A stretch of 5,979 bases of DNA from Spirochaetes bacterium GWF1_49_6 (GTDB taxonomy: Bacteria > Spirochaetota > Brevinematia > Brevinematales > GWF1-51-8). The stretch lies in the NCBI GenBank assembly GCA_001829395.1, contig MIBD01000125.1, positions 1-5,979 of the forward strand, given 5' to 3'. The notes beneath the pieces were generated by a model. The model had not been told where the DNA came from and did not search any database. It saw only the letters and a program-made list of their open reading frames with translations. Made by a program: the position numbers and the translations under genes. Positions 4,698 to 5,979 of this stretch are shown in pieces (the first letter of the stretch is position 1; every line of letters begins with the position of its first letter).

Positions 4698-4828
4698 ATA
4701 ACGGGCGGCATGCCCCACAGACAAAAGAATCCCGATAAATGTCCGGGAACAATATTTCTACGAAAATGAATGCTGCCATGATTGCAGCGGGGCTTGCTAC
4801 GGCAAGCCGTTTTTGTTAGGAGGAACCG
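4698..4828 (+). promoter_or_regulatory. Structured dapF leader
   Basis: The 131 bases between yqeY and dapF carry a series of stems: GGGC/GCCC (4703-4706 with 4712-4715), CCCG/CGGG (4731-4734 with 4744-4747), GCTGC/GCAGC (4772-4776 with 4784-4788), and then the terminator hairpin at 4791-4808. The dapF Shine-Dalgarno AGGAGG (4818-4823) follows almost at once. I see no good sigma70 promoter here. It does not match any riboswitch consensus I can recognise by eye, including the lysine riboswitch. Regulation by attenuation is inference from the layout. Confidence 0.45.
4791..4814 (+). terminator. Intrinsic terminator immediately before the dapF ribosome site
   Basis: GGCTTGC (4791-4797) pairs perfectly with GCAAGCC (4802-4808) across a TACG loop, followed by one G and five Ts (4810-4814). 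This is a standard Rho-independent form. It could end the rpsU-yqeY transcript, but it stands only three bases before the dapF Shine-Dalgarno, so it may serve as an attenuator. Confidence 0.75.
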
Positions 4829-5722
4829 ATGCGGTTCGAATTTACGAAAATGCAGGCTTTAGGGAACGATTATATATTTATCGACGGGTTCAAGTACGGC
4901 GAACTTTCCGTCGGCGCGGAGAAACTCGCGATAGGGATGAGCGACCGTCACTTCGGGATAGGGGGCGACGGTATCATCTTCGTCCTCCCGTCGGAATCCG
5001 CCGACGCCCGGATGCGGATATTTAACGCGGACGGGAGCGAGGCCGAGATGTGCGGTAACGGTATCCGGCAGGCCGCGAAGTACCTGTACGAGAAGGGGTT
5101 ACTCCGCCGCGACCGGATGGCGATCGATACCGGGGCGGGCGTGAAACAGATTTCACTCGAGACTGCGGGCGGAGTGATGAAGCTTGCGGCGGTCGATATG
5201 GGCGAGCCCCTGCTCGATCCGAGGGTTATCCCCGCGAACGCCGAAATGAACCGCGGCGAATACGCGGTTATCAGCCTGAGACCGGAGGGACGCGATTTCG
5301 ACTTTACCCTCGTATCGATGGGAAATCCCCACGCCGTCGCGTTCGTGAGCGAAGTCTGCGATATGGACGTGCGGAAATACGGGCGGGCGGTGGAATTGAA
5401 CAACGAAATATTCCCGCGCCGGACGAACGTCGAGTTTGTCGAGATGATCTCGCGGAACGAACTACGGATGCGGGTATGGGAACGCGGCAGCGGCGAGACT
5501 CTCGCATGCGGGACAGGCGCGTCGGCGAGCGTGGTCGCGGCGGTCCTCAACGGGCTGACCGGTAGAAAAGTGACTGTGCATCTCCTGGGCGGTGACCTGC
5601 TGATCGAATGGGCGGACGACAACCATGTCGTTATGACTGGCGGCGCGGAAATCGCGTTCGAAGGATCCGGCGATACGGAGTATTTTTTAGACATCGCCGA
5701 AAACGCCCCGAAGCAGGCCTGA
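4829..5722 (+). CDS. dapF: Diaminopimelate epimerase
   Basis: Interconverts LL- and meso-diaminopimelate in the cytoplasm, supplying the peptidoglycan crosslinking residue and the precursor of lysine. It is a cofactor-independent racemase with two catalytic cysteines. The 297-residue protein contains both halves of the pseudo-symmetric fold: FTKMQALGNDYIFID (5-19), GIGGDGIIF (43-51), the first active-site block FNADGSEAEMCGNGIR with Cys75, then SMGNPHAV (163-170), ERGSGETLACGTGASAS with the second Cys227, and a C-terminal MTGGAEIAFEG (269-279). All expected key residues are present, so it should be active; length is normal to slightly long. The ATG at 4829 has AGGAGG five bases upstream, and the family N-terminus starts right there. 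A terminator lies directly upstream, and a MarR-like gene starts seven bases after the stop, probably co-transcribed. Confidence 0.96.
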   Translation: MRFEFTKMQALGNDYIFIDGFKYGELSVGAEKLAIGMSDRHFGIGGDGIIFVLPSESADARMRIFNADGSEAEMCGNGIRQAAKYLYEKGLLRRDRMAIDTGAGVKQISLETAGGVMKLAAVDMGEPLLDPRVIPANAEMNRGEYAVISLRPEGRDFDFTLVSMGNPHAVAFVSEVCDMDVRKYGRAVELNNEIFPRRTNVEFVEMISRNELRMRVWERGSGETLACGTGASASVVAAVLNGLTGRKVTVHLLGGDLLIEWADDNHVVMTGGAEIAFEGSGDTEYFLDIAENAPKQA

Positions 5723-5729
5723 GAAAGCT

Positions 5730-5979
5730 ATGGAAACACAATATTCGCTGTTAGATATTATCCGTATACTGACCAGAAACCTGAGCGGGCACGAGGAGAA
5801 ACTCCATGGCGATATAGGGCTGGGCAGCCTGTCGCCCGGAAAAATCCGCTGCCTCGATTTTATCGCGCAGATGAAGAATCCCACCCCGACCGAACTTGCT
5901 GCCGCCCTGAATATCACCAAACCCTGGGTGCCCGCGATGCTGGATAAGCTGGCGGCGGAAGGATTTATCCGTAAGGTAC
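5730..5979 (+). CDS. MarR-like winged-helix regulator, 3' end outside window
   Basis: The first 83 residues are visible and the frame is still open at the window edge. An N-terminal helix (LLDIIRILTRNLSGHEEKL) is followed by LSPGKIRCLDFIAQMKN and a helix-turn-helix, TPTELAAALNITKPWVPAMLDKLAAEGFIRK (residues 52-82), with the spacing of a MarR winged helix: helix, turn at LNITKP, recognition helix WVPAMLDKL, then the start of the wing. MarR proteins are dimeric DNA-binding regulators, usually repressors released by small ligands. The ATG at 5730 lies seven bases after the dapF stop with only a weak GAGAAAG at 5721-5727, so translation may be coupled to dapF. The target cannot be inferred; more likely it controls downstream genes than lysine synthesis. 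About half of a usual 140-150-residue protein is seen. Confidence 0.75.
   Translation, partial: METQYSLLDIIRILTRNLSGHEEKLHGDIGLGSLSPGKIRCLDFIAQMKNPTPTELAAALNITKPWVPAMLDKLAAEGFIRKV

Noticed and set aside
4698..4828. Lysine riboswitch upstream of dapF
   Set aside because: The leader is about 130 bases, shorter than the lysine aptamer plus expression platform, and I see none of its conserved core.
4948..5694. Long minus-strand frame opposite dapF
   Set aside because: Shadow of dapF codon bias; Ser/Arg/Pro-rich translation without a ribosome site, while dapF has all family motifs.

Overview
This is bacterial chromosomal DNA. Housekeeping genes have moderately GC-rich coding sequence (34 of 60 bases are G/C in the sample 541-600), Shine-Dalgarno sites and sigma70-type promoters. 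The long SAT type, bS21, a YqeY protein and diaminopimelate epimerase indicate an ordinary bacterium with the diaminopimelate/lysine pathway. The window does not fix the phylum; I consider a spirochaete-like or other environmental lineage possible, with low confidence.

Layout. A serine O-acetyltransferase gene (20-940, cysteine synthesis) opens the window. It is followed by an accessory patch (948 to about 2160) with two unrecognised genes. Base composition falls through the first of them and is extremely AT-rich in the second (10 of 60 bases G/C in 1621-1680), then returns abruptly to normal at a run of seven G. The arrangement resembles a polymorphic-toxin C-terminal/immunity cassette, but that is inference. 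Next come two minus-strand genes, a small unrecognised protein (2327-2662) and a very acidic protein with a C-terminal zinc ribbon (3063-3455), separated by about 400 bp of gene-free DNA that carries a 64-bp direct repeat and remnants of a dispersed palindromic element. A divergent promoter pair at 3488-3564 serves the zinc-ribbon gene on the minus strand and a HIT-family gene on the plus strand. The plus-strand run is HIT (3596-3946), rpsU (4020-4232), yqeY-like (4251-4697), a 131-bp leader with an intrinsic terminator, dapF (4829-5722), and the start of a MarR-like regulator cut by the window edge (5730-5979).

How the parts relate. rpsU and yqeY are 18 bp apart and are probably co-transcribed; the first acts in translation initiation, and the second is a relative of the tRNA-amidotransferase GatB C-terminal region. 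dapF and the MarR-like gene are 7 bp apart and are probably also co-transcribed. A terminator sits directly against the dapF ribosome-binding site, which suggests that dapF expression is attenuated.

The least expected signals are: (a) a small 5-3-5 palindrome exactly abutting the stop codons of both minus-strand genes, with compensatory stem changes, plus a related one after the cysE stop; (b) the G7 run that decides whether the AT-rich gene ends at the composition boundary or runs on into ordinary DNA; (c) the terminator/leader arrangement before dapF; and (d) an inverted repeat placed in the spacers of both divergent promoters.
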